The notes under the pieces: model-generated | The model's database searches: none | What the model was told of the DNA's origin: nothing | The model's input: only the letters and a program-made list of their open reading frames with translations | Position numbers and translations under genes: made by a program | Assembly: GCA_003116995.1 (NCBI GenBank) | Contig: BDSL01000092.1 | Span: forward strand, 186,001-250,000 | Direction of reading: 5' to 3' | DNA length: 64,000 nt | Origin: Yamagishiella unicocca | Taxonomy: Eukaryota > Chlorophyta > Chlorophyceae > Chlamydomonadales > Volvocaceae | Part shown: positions 35,037 to 46,653 of the stretch, piece by piece | Layout: every line of letters begins with the position of its first letter | Numbering within the stretch: position 1 is the first letter of the stretch

Positions 35037-36371
35037 GCAACAACTACAACAACATCCTTTTCTCTGGCGCTGGTGTGGGCGCTGTCCTTCAACGCTTCAA
35101 GATGCCGCAGGTAGGGCCCCTCCGTTACGGAGCGAGCGAGCGCACAGCAGGCAGACCAGATGCCTAATACATGCATGCATATCGTGTCGTACTGCACTGC
35201 CATTCGATTTAGGATGCGGATGTATAGGAAATCTGTTCAATTGATGCGTCCTGCTGCAACAAGCCTTTGACCACCGCCCCTCGACCCTTTCGTGCTGTGC
35301 AGGCTGACTGCCTGATGGCTGCCCTGCCGTCCTGGCTGCAGGACTACGTTCCGGCCATCCGTCAAACCGCCGGCGCTGCTGTCGGCGTTCTCGAGCTGCT
35401 GCCAGCACCCACCGCCTCGATTTGAGGCGTGCCTCCTTCCTCCGGCCGCGCAAGTGGCCATCCGCAACCCCGCCTCCCCAACGCCATGGCGCATGCCGTC
35501 GCCGCTGCTGGACCTCTTCACTGTCGCTGGCGCTGCTGATCCCAACACCACTGCGACTGATGTGGTACCCGCTGTGCAAGCGTCAGCTGCTGCGCATCAG
35601 GAAGCCACGACTGAGCAGGCAGTGGTTTCGGAGTTCGAGGTGGCTTCGGAGTCCGATGCGGCTTCGGAGTTCGAGGTGGCTTCGGAGTCCGATGTGGCTT
35701 CGGTGTCCGACGTGGCTTCGGAGTCTGAGGTGGCTTCGGAGTTCGATGTGGCTTCGGAGTCTGAGGTGGCTTCGGAGTTCGATGTGGCTGACGCAGCCGC
35801 CACCTTCAAGCGCCGCGTTGACGGGCGGATGAAGGGGTGCACCTCGGCCTGCGACCGACGGGCCATGATCCTGTCGATGGTCGTGGAGGCCCGCACGCGC
35901 AGCTCGCGCCAGCGCTCCTTGATGCACATGTCGGATTCGGCGAGCAGCATGTTCACCGCGAAAGCGACCATCAGCTCGTCACCGGGGCTGGACAAGGACG
36001 TGTCATCCCAGCGCGTGGTGGAGCGCGGCACCCTGCAGCTCGTCACACCTTCTTTGGTACATACCAAGACGCTGGTGCTGCGCAAAAAGGTGACTGTGCG
36101 GACCTCGCCAGCATTGCGCACCCTGCTGGCGGCCGCCGAGAAGGGCTTCCCCTCCTCGTGGGTGCCGCTGGTGCTGCTCTTCCCCGAGGAGCTCTTCCGG
36201 GAACTGGGCGCCGCCGATGAGGCCGAGCGGCAGCTGCTCGTCAGGGAGCAGGGCGAGGTCGCGGCGGCCACGGCGCTGCAGCGTGTCCTGGGCTGGCACA
36301 TTGAATGCCTGCCGGTGGACATCGAGGACCTCGAGGACCAGTTTCAGCTGATCGTGTACGTACCAGCGTGA
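34975..36371 (+). pseudogene. Repeat-borne gene, B1 copy, frameshifted
   Basis: The short exon (34975-35110) encodes QPPVH, a run of about 11 Asn, then NNYNNILFSGAGVGAVLQRF. The long exon starts at 35303. Relative to A it lacks 11 bases after DYVPA, so the frame stops at a TGA near 35422. Downstream of the lesion the correct frame is open again to 36371 and keeps a short Ser-Glu-Val-Ala array and the full C-terminal domain (LVLRKKVTVRTSPALRTLLA ... QLIVYVPA). B2 shares the same 11-base loss. Confidence 0.6.
35004..35050 (+). repeat. Poly-Asn CAA/AAC microsatellite, B1
   Basis: A CAA run encodes about 11 consecutive Asn in the short exon. B2 (42424-42470) has one more unit. Unit A copies have only three Asn before NNYNN-like sequence (HNNNYNNF). 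Confidence 0.85.
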
Positions 36372-37440
36372 ATAAGTGTCACTGAGAAGGCAGTTGGATT
36401 GGGAGTTATAACGTCTGCAAGATGTCAAGCCCCGGCGGACGGAGCTAGGATCTAGGAAATCCGCCGCGAGTGAGCTTATCATGTGCCGGCAGCTAGCCGG
36501 CCACGTAGGATGATCGAATTGTTAGGGTGGTGCGACCACTGTAGTACGCATTGTGGCAGCGTGGTTTGCATGAGGTGGGAAGCATCCTGATAGTAACATG
36601 TACTACGTATTGCGTATTGTATGATTTGCGCATGATGGTAGGTAGGCAGGAGCATGGTATTGGTGCCCGAGTGGCGCAAGTTAGCTGAGAGTGGTTTATT
36701 ACAACTAACTCGTACTGCGATATGTATGGCAGTGTTAGGCAGCCCGTTAGCGCTAGTAGATGCCAGACACTGCGGCGGCAGGATAGGAGCGACTGAACTT
36801 CTAATGTCGGTTGTGTACGGCAACCGTACATAGCAAAAAGGCTTGCCTGTCACACCCGCGATGTGCGTGATCAGCAGGCAGCGGTTTGAACATCATATTA
36901 TTCTGTGAGCAGCTACATAGCACGGCATTATGCCTTATACTGCTGAGTGAACTTCGTTTTTACTGGTCGTCTTGCTTTCGTGTTTTCCTTTTAACCGCAA
37001 CTAGTAGCAGCAGTGAGATCCTGCTCCGCCAATGAATGGACCCCAACGATTGTGGAAGCAACACGGTGATGGTCGCGAAGGTCGTAGTTACTTGATAGGC
37101 ACATACATAGTAGCGTACTGACAATGATCTGAGTGTGTTAGGGCGGTACCGATCTGATCGCGGAACCCAACCCTCTTAACGGTTGGGCCAACTTGTGCTT
37201 TGGACACATATGCCCGTGATTCCGTCCTTTTCAGGGCGATGCTCCGTCCCTGCTTACGGCCCAAGCCTACGTGGCTGCTGAGGCTGCCCGCCAGACGCTT
37301 GTAAGCTCCAGGATATGCCGGAATGTGCCACGTTCCCTAACACCTCGTTCCGCGCCGTTCGTCTTGTGCAATCAAAGCAGCGGTCATGTGCACGAATGCA
37401 AAGTATTCACACCCGGCCTTATGTATTCATCAACAGCAGT
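36372..37440. other. Unit B distal part
   Basis: A diverged reverse complement of the unit A spacer (about 15430-16440 in A1), including the CCCAACCCTCTTAACGGTTGGG inverted repeat near 37166. No gene is seen. Confidence 0.45.
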
Positions 37441-37449
37441 AGTAGTACT

Positions 37450-38480
37450 TGTTACAGTGGGTTCCACATAAACCAAAAGGCATAACTATCAGGCACATCG
37501 CCTGACACTACTGAAGGACACGAAAGCGACAGAAACCCAATCGCACCAATCGCACCGTAATAAAGGCAGACCACCACGATTCCAGCCACCAGTCCACAGG
37601 CGAAAACAGCAGCAGCCAGCGCCCCAGAGGGAATTTGCGCTATAGGCTCCCCTATCAGGAACCGACCAACAACACACCTAGCAGACCGGCAACCGATGAT
37701 CCAGAGGAGCGCCGCAGCGATACAACCAGAATAACTGCCGCCTGTCATCCCAGAAACCACGAGAGCCCCAAGGAGGACACGCCCACCCGGGCAGACCCTG
37801 CCCCCATGCAGCCGGGGGCGATCAGACCCCACAGACACATTGTCCGGCCCCTCGCACACAAGACGACCGGAAACTACCCGCAAACAGGGGTGCCGAGCCC
37901 CCACACCTGCCCAACCCGGGGAAATCCCAACTAACGCAGCAAAACCCCGAAGGAGACCCCAAAACTCCACCACCCCACGGCGGATGGCACGATCCTGGAG
38001 GTCAACCTACGGCAGGGACAACAGGAGGGCCACCAGCCCCAGCCCTCTTCAAGGCATAGACCGGCGCCCAATGTCCATGCCAGTAACAATGGCGGCCAGA
38101 ACCACCACATCCCAGGCGCAAGGTGGGTGCGGTGGTGCAGAACCAGGAATGGTGCATACCTCCCCCGGACGCTCCCCAGACGGCGCGCCACACCCACAGG
38201 GAGCAGCCGCCACAGCCCGAATATGCGAGTTCCCGAGAGGGGGATATTCCATCCACGGTCAGCCGCCACCATCCCTCCTTATCCCACTTCATCCCTGGCC
38301 AAAGCCGCCTCAACACGTGCTGCAGGGCAGCCCGGTGTCCCCACGCAAGCGCTTCACGCACAAACAGCTCATGCGTTGCCCGCCGAGCGTCCGCGACCCC
38401 GGCCAGCTGCACAGCCGTCCCCACCCGAACAGTCATCCCCCAGCACCCTGGGCAGCCAGCATTATCGGCGCGTCACGTGG
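37450..38480 (-). mobile_element. Retroelement-like 3' part between B1 and B2
   Basis: Read on the minus strand, frames at about 38436-38002 (HELFVREALAWGHRAALQHV, LWPGMKWDKEGWWRL) are followed by a hydrophobic Gly/Val-rich stretch (to 37452). The element then ends with TGTCAGGCGATGTGCCTGAT and GAACCCACTGTAAC and a tail of TACTACTACTGCTG. The TGTAA plus tail suggests a non-LTR element 3' end. The class is uncertain because no reverse transcriptase, endonuclease or zinc-knuckle core is present. Confidence 0.4.
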
Positions 38481-41400
38481 CGCTGTGCCACGTCGTGTCC
38501 ACGGCAACGTACAGGTTCACGAGTACGCAGGCATGTTGGTGCGCACACATCAGCGGTAAGTGAACATACACGAGACATCACAGCTCGGGCTTTATTTGTC
38601 ACCACGGCGTTACACGAGTTAGTTTGCACACACCGCCTTTCGAATCGCCCAACAGGGGTCACAAGCCTCGCCTGCCTATCAGTTGCATTCGTGCGCCCCA
38701 GCTGGCACACCCTACCACTGCTCTTCCTCCAATACTTCGACGTTACCAGTGCTACCCCGCCGGCAGCCGGCTGCATTACGCCACCGCTCGCTTGGTACCG
38801 ATCCTGCTTGCCACATTCCATCCTGACCAGGCAGCCATGGTCGTATCCACCACCATGGACTCCGATGGCACCACACCACTAGGCGATCCGGCAGCGCCAG
38901 GGGCGGATGCACCAGCGGGCCGACTTCCTAGCCCAGCACGCCCTGTGTTGCAGACACAGTCGCACATGGGAATTTCAGGGGATAAGGCCCTCAGGGGGGG
39001 TGTTTGATGGCGTGGTTGATCCACATCTGGACCTCCGCCGCACTAGAAGCGAACGCGCCCGCCCCTAGCCATTCGCACTCGTTACCCTCGATGTGTCGGG
39101 AAATGGATTATGGAAGCCGGGCAAGTCGGTCAGTGACCCAGCTCGCCCGTGCTCTGCCGAGCGGCGTGCTATGACTCGCTCATACCATGAGGCGCAACGA
39201 CCGAGGGACGGCGTACAGATATCTCGCAACGTCGTACCTGGGCGGGAGGGTAACTCGGGGGTTGGGTTACCGTGGTGGCTTGGTTAGGCCGGCGAACTCC
39301 CACGTGCCGCCATCCGCACCTGCAACACGGTTCGGAGCTCTTCAGGGCTTCAAGCGACCCGCGCAAGGCAAAGCTTACCACCGCGATATGGTAGACCTAC
39401 AACGCGTTTAAACACACATGGATCAGGTGCGGCGTGCAGCTGCGAGGAAGCCCTTAGCCCATCGAACGAGTTATTGGACGCAGGCGAGTCTGTCAGAAGC
39501 CCCTCAGCACCGACAGTTGCCAACAAGTCTCCTGCTTAATGCCATGTTGGGGAATTGGGAGTTTCATTGCGACGCTCGCCTTCTCCAGCGATGACTGTGG
39601 CTCGGCAGAGCGACAAGCAGACGAGTGACCTCCACTAGCGCCCCTGACTCTTGTCACAGACAGAGAACCATACTCGAGGGACCTTGGACACCCTGCTTGC
39701 AGATTACATTGCGTGCTGTCAGTTAGGGTCAAGTGAAACGGCCATGATGCAGAGAGAAGAAGCAAGGGGTTCCCATAAAAACATACAGCATTTACAGCTA
39801 CAGACTATCCATGCATTGTAGTGTTTGTATTGCGTCCTGCTGTTCGCTTATGATGCCGGCCTACACGTACGACGTAATGTGGTTTCGATCCAGCCGGCCT
39901 CGCAATCTTGCGTGGCATTATTGTACAAGGCTCGTCACAAAGAGCTGCCTGTTTTCGCAAATCTTATGGTGCTGCCCCTTCAGGTCCGAAAGCCTGCGTC
40001 AAGAGCTTGACCGTCGCCTTTAGCTTAACCCACACCGCCTCTATCTTACAATAAAACTACTTCTTATCATTTTCAGATGCGGGAGTCCTGCGCTCGGTGG
40101 CAGTGGCGGTGGCGGTGGCGGTGCTCTGCGTGCTCTGCCCGCTGGCGTGCGGCCATGCACGTACCGGTGCCGGGGAAGCTTTGGCACATGGCTTGGTACG
40201 GATACGTGAAGTTCCCCCCCCCTTGCAGTGTGTGCGCATCTTCGTTGCTGCCGGCAATGGGAGCTCCTACTCACTTGGTTACGGCTGTGCGAAGGGAACT
40301 GCGACCAAGCCTGACCGAGCGGCCCGGCAGCAGGCGAGCGAGGAAGGGGGCGTCAATGCGGGATGGTACCTCGAAGTAAACACTGTTCTGCCGTTCGACG
40401 ATGCGACCCGCGGGTCCTTCAATGCTTGCCCATGTCGACGGCTCTCTCGTTTCAACGCACATTCTCATCTTCTGCTGCAATGTTTCGGCTGCCAGGGCTG
40501 GAACGCTTCTGTTCCAGCGCGAGATGGGTGCTTTGCCTTTTATCCAAATCGTTCATCGTTCCACGCGCATTCCAGCAGGTGAGCGGTCGATGCTTATGTC
40601 GATGTACACCCTTCGTAATGCCAGGCAGATGCAGGAATAGCTTACAGAAGGAATTGCACGCCGAAGTCGAGCTGCCAAATCACGCCGTATCACGAGTAAA
40701 AACGCTCATACTGCTTTCGGCTCGCTCTGGATACTTCCATAGACTGAAACAAGGCCAAAGCGATAGATGTTGATACTGTGCACTTGCCCGATGAGCCAAT
40801 AGGGTGGTCAGCCTTTGGTGTCGAAGCCCAAGGAGCAGGAAACACCCGTGCTCAGCCCAGCAACACGAAGCTTTTCCTCGCGCTTCCTTTGCCTTTCCTT
40901 TCCTTTTTTGATGCTGAACTATGAGGAACCTGAACAGGAGCTGGGCGCTGTGAGAAGGAGCCGGTCTTGCTGGATGGTGCCTCGCTCTACCGTCTTGGGA
41001 GCTTCGGGTGGTACTATCAACCCTTTCTTTGGTTGATCCCTGCTGCCTGATGTCGCGGGCCGTGCCTTGAGGTGCGTTGCGGTCCTTTCTTCAGTTTTCC
41101 GATACCCTGGCTTGCTCTTTGCAGGGTCCGTCGACTTTACCTTTCTTGTTTGGCGATCGTATACCTTTCGCAGGCAAAAGCCCGCCTGGACTTGGACAGC
41201 GAGAGGACGAGTACAGCGGAAGCAGAAGGGTCATGTATGTCAGCTGTCAGGTGCGTTTGTTGCGTCCGCGCATGTGTACTGTCCTCGTGCTGCATGCCGG
41301 TTCATCGTTGCCTGCTAGGCGTGCGTCGTGCCAGCTTGCGCGAGACCATTTGCGCAACGGACTTGCGGCGGTACGACGATTCGAAGGGCCTTTAGGAGGC

Positions 41401-42422
41401 CACACAAAAGGTCGTCGACGGAACTTCAGGTCTATTCTCCAGCCTCAATCCTACTTCCTTCCCTTTACCCTCTGTTCTCTGCCCACGTCTGTCCTCATTC
41501 GCAACGCAACAGAGTCCTCTAAGTCTTCGCGCAAGCTGTTGTGCCGGGTGTCTGTGAGATCTGGCTTGTATCTTTTCCTTGAGTACAAGATGGCGTCTCG
41601 TCGCGTGATGTCGGAGCCTGCATCGTCTGTGATGGCGTGCCCGCGTGGGTGAGTGCAGTTGTGTTGGCTACGGGCACCGGGGCAGGGTGGGCAGGTCTTT
41701 GACAGCCGCCGTTCCAGCTCAAGGAGCCTCAAGGGAATGGTGTGCACTTACGCACGCCATACCATAGGAAGGGCCTTTTGCAACGTGCGCTTTCTGGGCA
41801 GTCTGGGCGTGGTGACAATGCTGTTCGCTTTCAGGCATATCCTTCCCAGGCTGGACAGGATAACCTATACCAGATCACCATATCAATCATCATATGCTTG
41901 TGCACTAATGTCATCATGTTGACTCCCGTCTGGCTTGGGCCTGGGCTTTGGACCGACATTGCATGCTTGTCGATGGTCGTTGCCCACCCTGCCGGCAATG
42001 AGCCATACGCCACCGTAACATCCATGAACCTTGTTGACATCCACATTCTGCATTAGTGAGAAGCCTTGCTTGCGAATTTGACGCACGGCGTCACGGTTGT
42101 TGGCAGCCGCTCGCAAGGGCTCGCAGCGCACGTGTACATGTTGGGAGCACGTGCGCTTTGTTCCAAACGGCTTACGCGCAGACCTCTTGTCGGGAGTTAA
42201 GAGACAGATGCCGAGCGTTCGTCCTAACGTCACACCGTTGCAGCTTGAATGGTCTGCCGTGCGCTTCGCCTTACAGTGCGCCAACTTGCACCTTTCGCGC
42301 TAGCTTCCTGACGCACGTCATATGAACCAGGAGCTGCATGTCGTGGCTCGCCCATTCGTAACGTATGTCGCTCTTCCTGTCCGCTCCCTCACGCAGGCGC
42401 CACCTACTGCAGCCACCTGTCC

Positions 42423-42461
<39 letters not shown>

Positions 42462-44180
42462 GCAACAACTACAACAACATCCTTTTCTCTGGCGCTGGTG
42501 TGGGCGCTGTCCTTCAACGCTTCAAGATGCCGCAGGTAGGGCCCCTCCGTTACGGAGCGAGCGAGCGCACAGCAGGCAGACCAGATGCCTAATACATGCA
42601 TGCATATCGTGTCGTACTGCACTGCCATTCGATTTAGGATGCGGATGTATAGGAAATCTGTTCAATTGATGCGTCCTGCTGCAACAAGCCTTTGACCACC
42701 GCCCCTCGACCCTTTCGTGCTGTGCAGGCTGACTGCCTGATGGCTGCCCTGCCGTCCTGGCTGCAGGACTACGTTCCGGCCATCCGTCAAACCGCCGGCG
42801 CTGCTGTCGGCGTTCTCGAGCTGCTGCCAGCACCCACCGCCTCGATTTGAGGCGTGCCTCCTTCCTCCGGCCGCGCAAGTGGCCATCCGCAACCCCGCCT
42901 CCCCAACGCCATGGCGCATGCCGTCGCCGCTGCTGGACCTCTTCGCTGTCGCTGGCGCTGCTGATCCCAACACCAGTGCGACTGATGTGGTACCCGCTGT
43001 ACAAGCGTCAGCTGCTGCGCATCAGGAAGCCACGACTGAGCAGGCAGTGGTTTCGGAGTTCGAGGTGGCTTCGGAGTCCGATGCGGCTTCGGTGTTCGAT
43101 GTGGCTTCGGAGTTCGATGTGGCTTCGGAGTCTGAGGTGGCTTCGGAGTTCGATGTGGCTTCGGAGTTCTAGGTGGCTTCGGAGTCTGAGGTGGCTTCGG
43201 AGTTCGATGCGGCTTCGGAGTTCGATGTGGCTTCGGAGTCTGAGGTGGCTTCGGAGTTCGATGTGGCTTCGGAGTCTGAGGTGGCTTCGGAGTTCGATGC
43301 GGCTTCGGAGTTCGATGTGGCTTCGGAGTCTTGAGGTGGCTTCGGAGTTCGATGTGGCTTCGGAGTTCTAGGTGGCTTCGGAGTCTGAGGTGGCTTCGGA
43401 GTTCGAGGTGGCTTCGGAGTCTGAGGTGGCTTCAGTGTTCGATGTGGCTTCGGAGTTCGATGTGGCTTCGGAGTCTGAGGTGGCTTCGGAGTCTGAGGTG
43501 GCTTCGGAGTCTGAGGTGGCTTCGGAGTTCGATGTGGCTGACGCAGCCGCCACCTTCAAGCGCCGCGTTGACAGGCGGATGAAGGGGTGCACCTCGGCCT
43601 GCGACCGACGGGCCATGATCCTGTCGATGGTCGTGGAGGCCCGCACGCGCAGCTCGCGCCAGCGCTCCTTGATGCACATGTCGGATTCGGCGAGCAGCAT
43701 GTTCACCGCGAAAGCGACCATCAGCTCGTCACCGGGGCTGGACAAGAACGTGTCATCCCAGCGCGTGGTGGAGCGCGGCACCCTGCAGCTCGTCACACCT
43801 TCTTTGGTACATACCAAGACGCTGGTGCTGCGCAAAAAGGTGACTGTGCGGACCTCGGCAGCGTTGCGCACCCTGCTGGAGGCCGCCGAGAAGGGCTTCC
43901 CCTCCTCGTGGGTGCCGCTGGTGCTGCACTTCCCCGAGGAGCTCTTCCGGGAACTGGGCGCCGCCGATGAGGCCTAGCGGCAGCTGCTCGTCAGGGAGCA
44001 GGGCGAGGTCGCGGCGGCCACGGCGCTGCAGCGTGTCCTGGGCTGGCACATTGAGTGCCTGCCGGTGGACCTCGAGGACCAGGTCCAGCTGTCGTGTACG
44101 TACCAGCGTAAGTGAGTGCCACTGAGAAGGCAGTTGGATTGGGCAGTGGGAGTGATGCCGTCTGCAAGATGTCGAGCCAC
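38088..44180 (+). repeat. Long repeat unit B, copy 2
   Basis: Nearly identical to B1 over its whole length; for example, the stretches at 31100-32500 and 38590-39990 differ at very few positions. It ends in the inverted repeat described below. Confidence 0.85.
42397..44110 (+). pseudogene. Repeat-borne gene, B2 copy, heavily broken
   Basis: The short exon (42397-42535) has one more Asn codon than B1. The long exon starts at 42728 and shares the 11-base loss with B1. The Ser-Glu-Val-Ala array is expanded (about 43065-43540) and interrupted by TAG at about 43170 and 43368 and a one-base frameshift near 43331. The C-terminal domain has a TAG at 43973-43975 where other copies have GAG. It is clearly non-functional. 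Confidence 0.75.
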
Positions 44181-44267
44181 GGCAGGAAGTTTTTAGCTGG
44201 ATGGGGAATCCGCTGCGAGCGAGCTTACGTGCCGGCAGCCGGCCACATAGGATTTTCGGATGAATAG

Positions 44268-44284
44268 GAAACCCTAAAACCCTA
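44268..44284. other. Interstitial telomere-like tract
   Basis: AAACCCTAAAACCCTAA is about two units of the Chlamydomonas-type telomere repeat TTTTAGGG on the minus strand. It occupies the exact centre of the inverted repeat. Two units could also be chance. Confidence 0.5.
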
Positions 44285-44436
44285 ATCCGAAAATCCATTG
44301 TGGCCGGCTGCCGGCACGTAAGCTCGGTCGCAGCGGATTCCCCATCCAGCTCCAAACCCGTCCCACCGGGGCTTGACATCTTGCAGACGACATAACTCCC
44401 ACTGCCCAATCCAACTGCCTTCTCAGTGGCACTCAT

Positions 44437-44750
44437 TTACGCTGGTAGGTACACGACCAGCTGGACCTGGTCCTCGATGTCCACCGGCAGGCATTCAATG
44501 TGCCAGCCCAGGACACGCTGCAGCGCCGTGGCCGCCGCGACCTCGCCCTGCTCCCTGACGAGCAGCTGCCGCTCGGCCTCATCGGCGGCGCCCAGTTCCC
44601 GGAAGAGCTCCTCGGGGAAGTGCAGCACCAGCGGCACCCACGAGGAGGGGAAGCCCTTCTCGGCGGCCGCCAGCAGGGTGCGCAATGCTGCCGAGGTCCG
44701 CACAGTCACCTTCTTGCGCAGCACCTGTACCTTGGTATGTATCAAAGAAG
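44437..44750 (-). pseudogene. Repeat-borne gene, C-terminal fragment only
   Basis: The minus-strand frame keeps VQVLRKKVTVRTSAALRTLL to the end (VVYLPA, stop at 44437). It is cut off at about 44750, where linker sequence begins (GGGACTTGTGCCGGG). Confidence 0.75.
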
Positions 44751-44775
44751 GTGTGACGAGGTGTGGGGGCCCACC

Positions 44776-45311
44776 TGTTGGGACTTGTGCCGGGTGGGCC
44801 AGCTGCGGAGCGATGAGAGCAATGACCAATGACGGTGGGTGGGGAGGAACGGCGGGGAGGACTGTCCAGCATCACGTACGTGTCACAAATAAACCAGGGA
44901 AGGGAGCGAAGGGGGCCCCACGGGGGCAATGAGTGGGAATGGCTAGGAGGGCGCGCTCGTTTCTAGTGCGGCGGAGGCCCAGACGTGGGGTTGCCTTGCT
45001 GTGGCGGAATACATCCTGGTGTCATGGTCAGTTGTTCGGGCGGCTGCCCGCACAACTGACTGACAAACCCGCCGTACTGCAAAAAGGAGCTATAAATCTG
45101 CATTCTTTTACTGAAACCCCCATGTGCGGCTGTGTCTGCAACACAGGGCGGGCTGGACTGGGAACTTCGGCCCGCTGGTGCATCCGCCGCTGCCGGCGGA
45201 TCACCTAGTGTCGGGTACCATCGGAGACCATGGTGGTGGATACGACCATGGTTGCGTGTGCCAACCCTTGTGTACGTGTCTGCGCGTGTCACACACACAC
45301 ACCACACACAG
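44776..45311 (+). repeat. Linker segment between repeats, second occurrence
   Basis: Nearly identical to 21437-21981, including the hairpin (45027-45060). It leads into the CA-tract and the captured mTERF exon. Confidence 0.75.
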
Positions 45312-46653
45312 GCGTGCCACTCAGTCCCTAGCTCGCTGCTGGCCGTCCCTCCTGGAGCTGAGAGCAGGCTCACTGCGGGGCCGCTTGCGGGGGCTGGCGG
45401 AGGAGCTGGGACGTGGGGGAGGGGGGGCTGGAGGGGAAGGCGGGGTCGGGGCGGGCGGCGGCGGAGGGGCGGCGGAGGCGGAGGCGGCCGCTCTAGAGGA
45501 GGACGCGGCGGAGGCGGCAGCGGCGGGTATTGTACGGCGCTACCCTCCAGCGTTGGCGCTGACGGCGGGGGCGGTGGGGGCCCGCGTGCGCGCGCTGGCG
45601 GCGGCCATCAGCGCCCCTCGGATAGGCCCGGGTGGCGGGGCGGAGGCGACGGAGGCGGAGCCCCCGGGTGTTCAGGGCGGTGAGATCACCGCCGACGGCG
45701 GCGGAGGTGGCGGCGGGGAGTGTGCTGCGTCCAGCGGGGGGCCGGCGGCGCACCAGCAGCGGCACCAGAACCTCGAGGAGGACTCCGCCCGCGCTCGTGC
45801 CCTGGCGCTCCTACTCGCCCAGCCGGGCCTCCTGGGCTACAGCCCCGAGGCGCTGGCGGGGAGGTGGCGGGCGCTGGAGGCGGCAGTGGCGGAGGCGGCG
45901 GAGGCGGTGCTGCCGGGAGCCGCCGCCGCCGCCGCCACGTCCGGATCGCTTCATGCCGGGTGCCCCTGGAGTGCTGTCCGCGGCGAGCGTGATGCTGGTG
46001 TTGGTGCTACTCTGGGCCCGAGCTCGCAGCTGGATTATTTCCCGTGGCGGCAGCAGCTGCTGGCGGGTGCGCCCACGGCGGTGGCGCGCTGCCTGGCGGC
46101 GTCCGAGGCGCGGCTGCGGCGCCTGCCGTTCCTGGCCGCCGCCGCCGCCACCTCAACCACGGAAGGCGCGGGCGCAACAGCCGGTCATGAGGCAGGAGGG
46201 GCATCAGCAGGTGTTGTGGCGGCGGCGGCGGCTCGGGAGCTGCGGCCCAGGGGGCGGGGGCGTCCGCGCATGGGCCCGCTGCTCCCCCAGCAGCAGCATG
46301 AGCCGCGAGGTGGGGGCACCGCCGCCCCCCCAGCCGCCGCCAGCAGCGGCGTACGGCGCGTGGGTTCCGCGGGGCGGGACGCGGCATCATCTGCCTGGGG
46401 CGCTTCCTACGCGGGGGCGGACGCAGCGGACGCTACGACAGCAGCAGCGGCTGCGGCGGCTGCTCCCCTGGCGGCTGCTCCCCTGGCGGCTGCGGCGTTG
46501 CGGTCCTTGTCGCTGTCGACGGTGCTGGCCATGAGCGCGGAGCGCTTCGCGGAGCGCTTCCCTGGCTTGGAGGATGATGGCTGCCGTACAGTGACCGGGG
46601 TGGGGGGCAGGGGCAGCAGTGTCCGCAGCAGGAAGAAGAGGGTGGCGGTGTGA
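45312..46653 (+). pseudogene. Captured last exon of the mTERF gene, copy 3
   Basis: Same length (1342 bases) and same extra Ala/Arg-rich segment as copy 2, with a few substitutions (for example Cys for Arg before the last Thr-Val-Thr). The reading frame is open to the stop. No upstream mTERF exons are present. Confidence 0.7.

Larger units (their letters stand above)
30594..38085 (+). repeat. Long repeat unit B, copy 1
   Basis: A direct repeat of 38088-44180: both begin GCGGCCAGA(G/A)CCACCACATC. Most of it (about 31330-37260) is a diverged reverse complement of unit A, so its copy of the repeat-borne gene reads on the plus strand. The last part of this copy (about 37440-38085) holds a retroelement-like 3' end on the minus strand. 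Confidence 0.8.
43780..44750. repeat. Large inverted repeat at the B2/A3 side, telomere-like core
   Basis: The left arm (about 43780-44262, plus-strand coding) and right arm (about 44290-44750, minus-strand coding) are reverse complements over the C-terminal domain of the repeat-borne gene and its 3' flank. The arms meet at GGATTTTCGGAT and ATCCGAAAATCC, separated by about 24 bases containing CCCTAAAACCCTAA. Confidence 0.8.
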
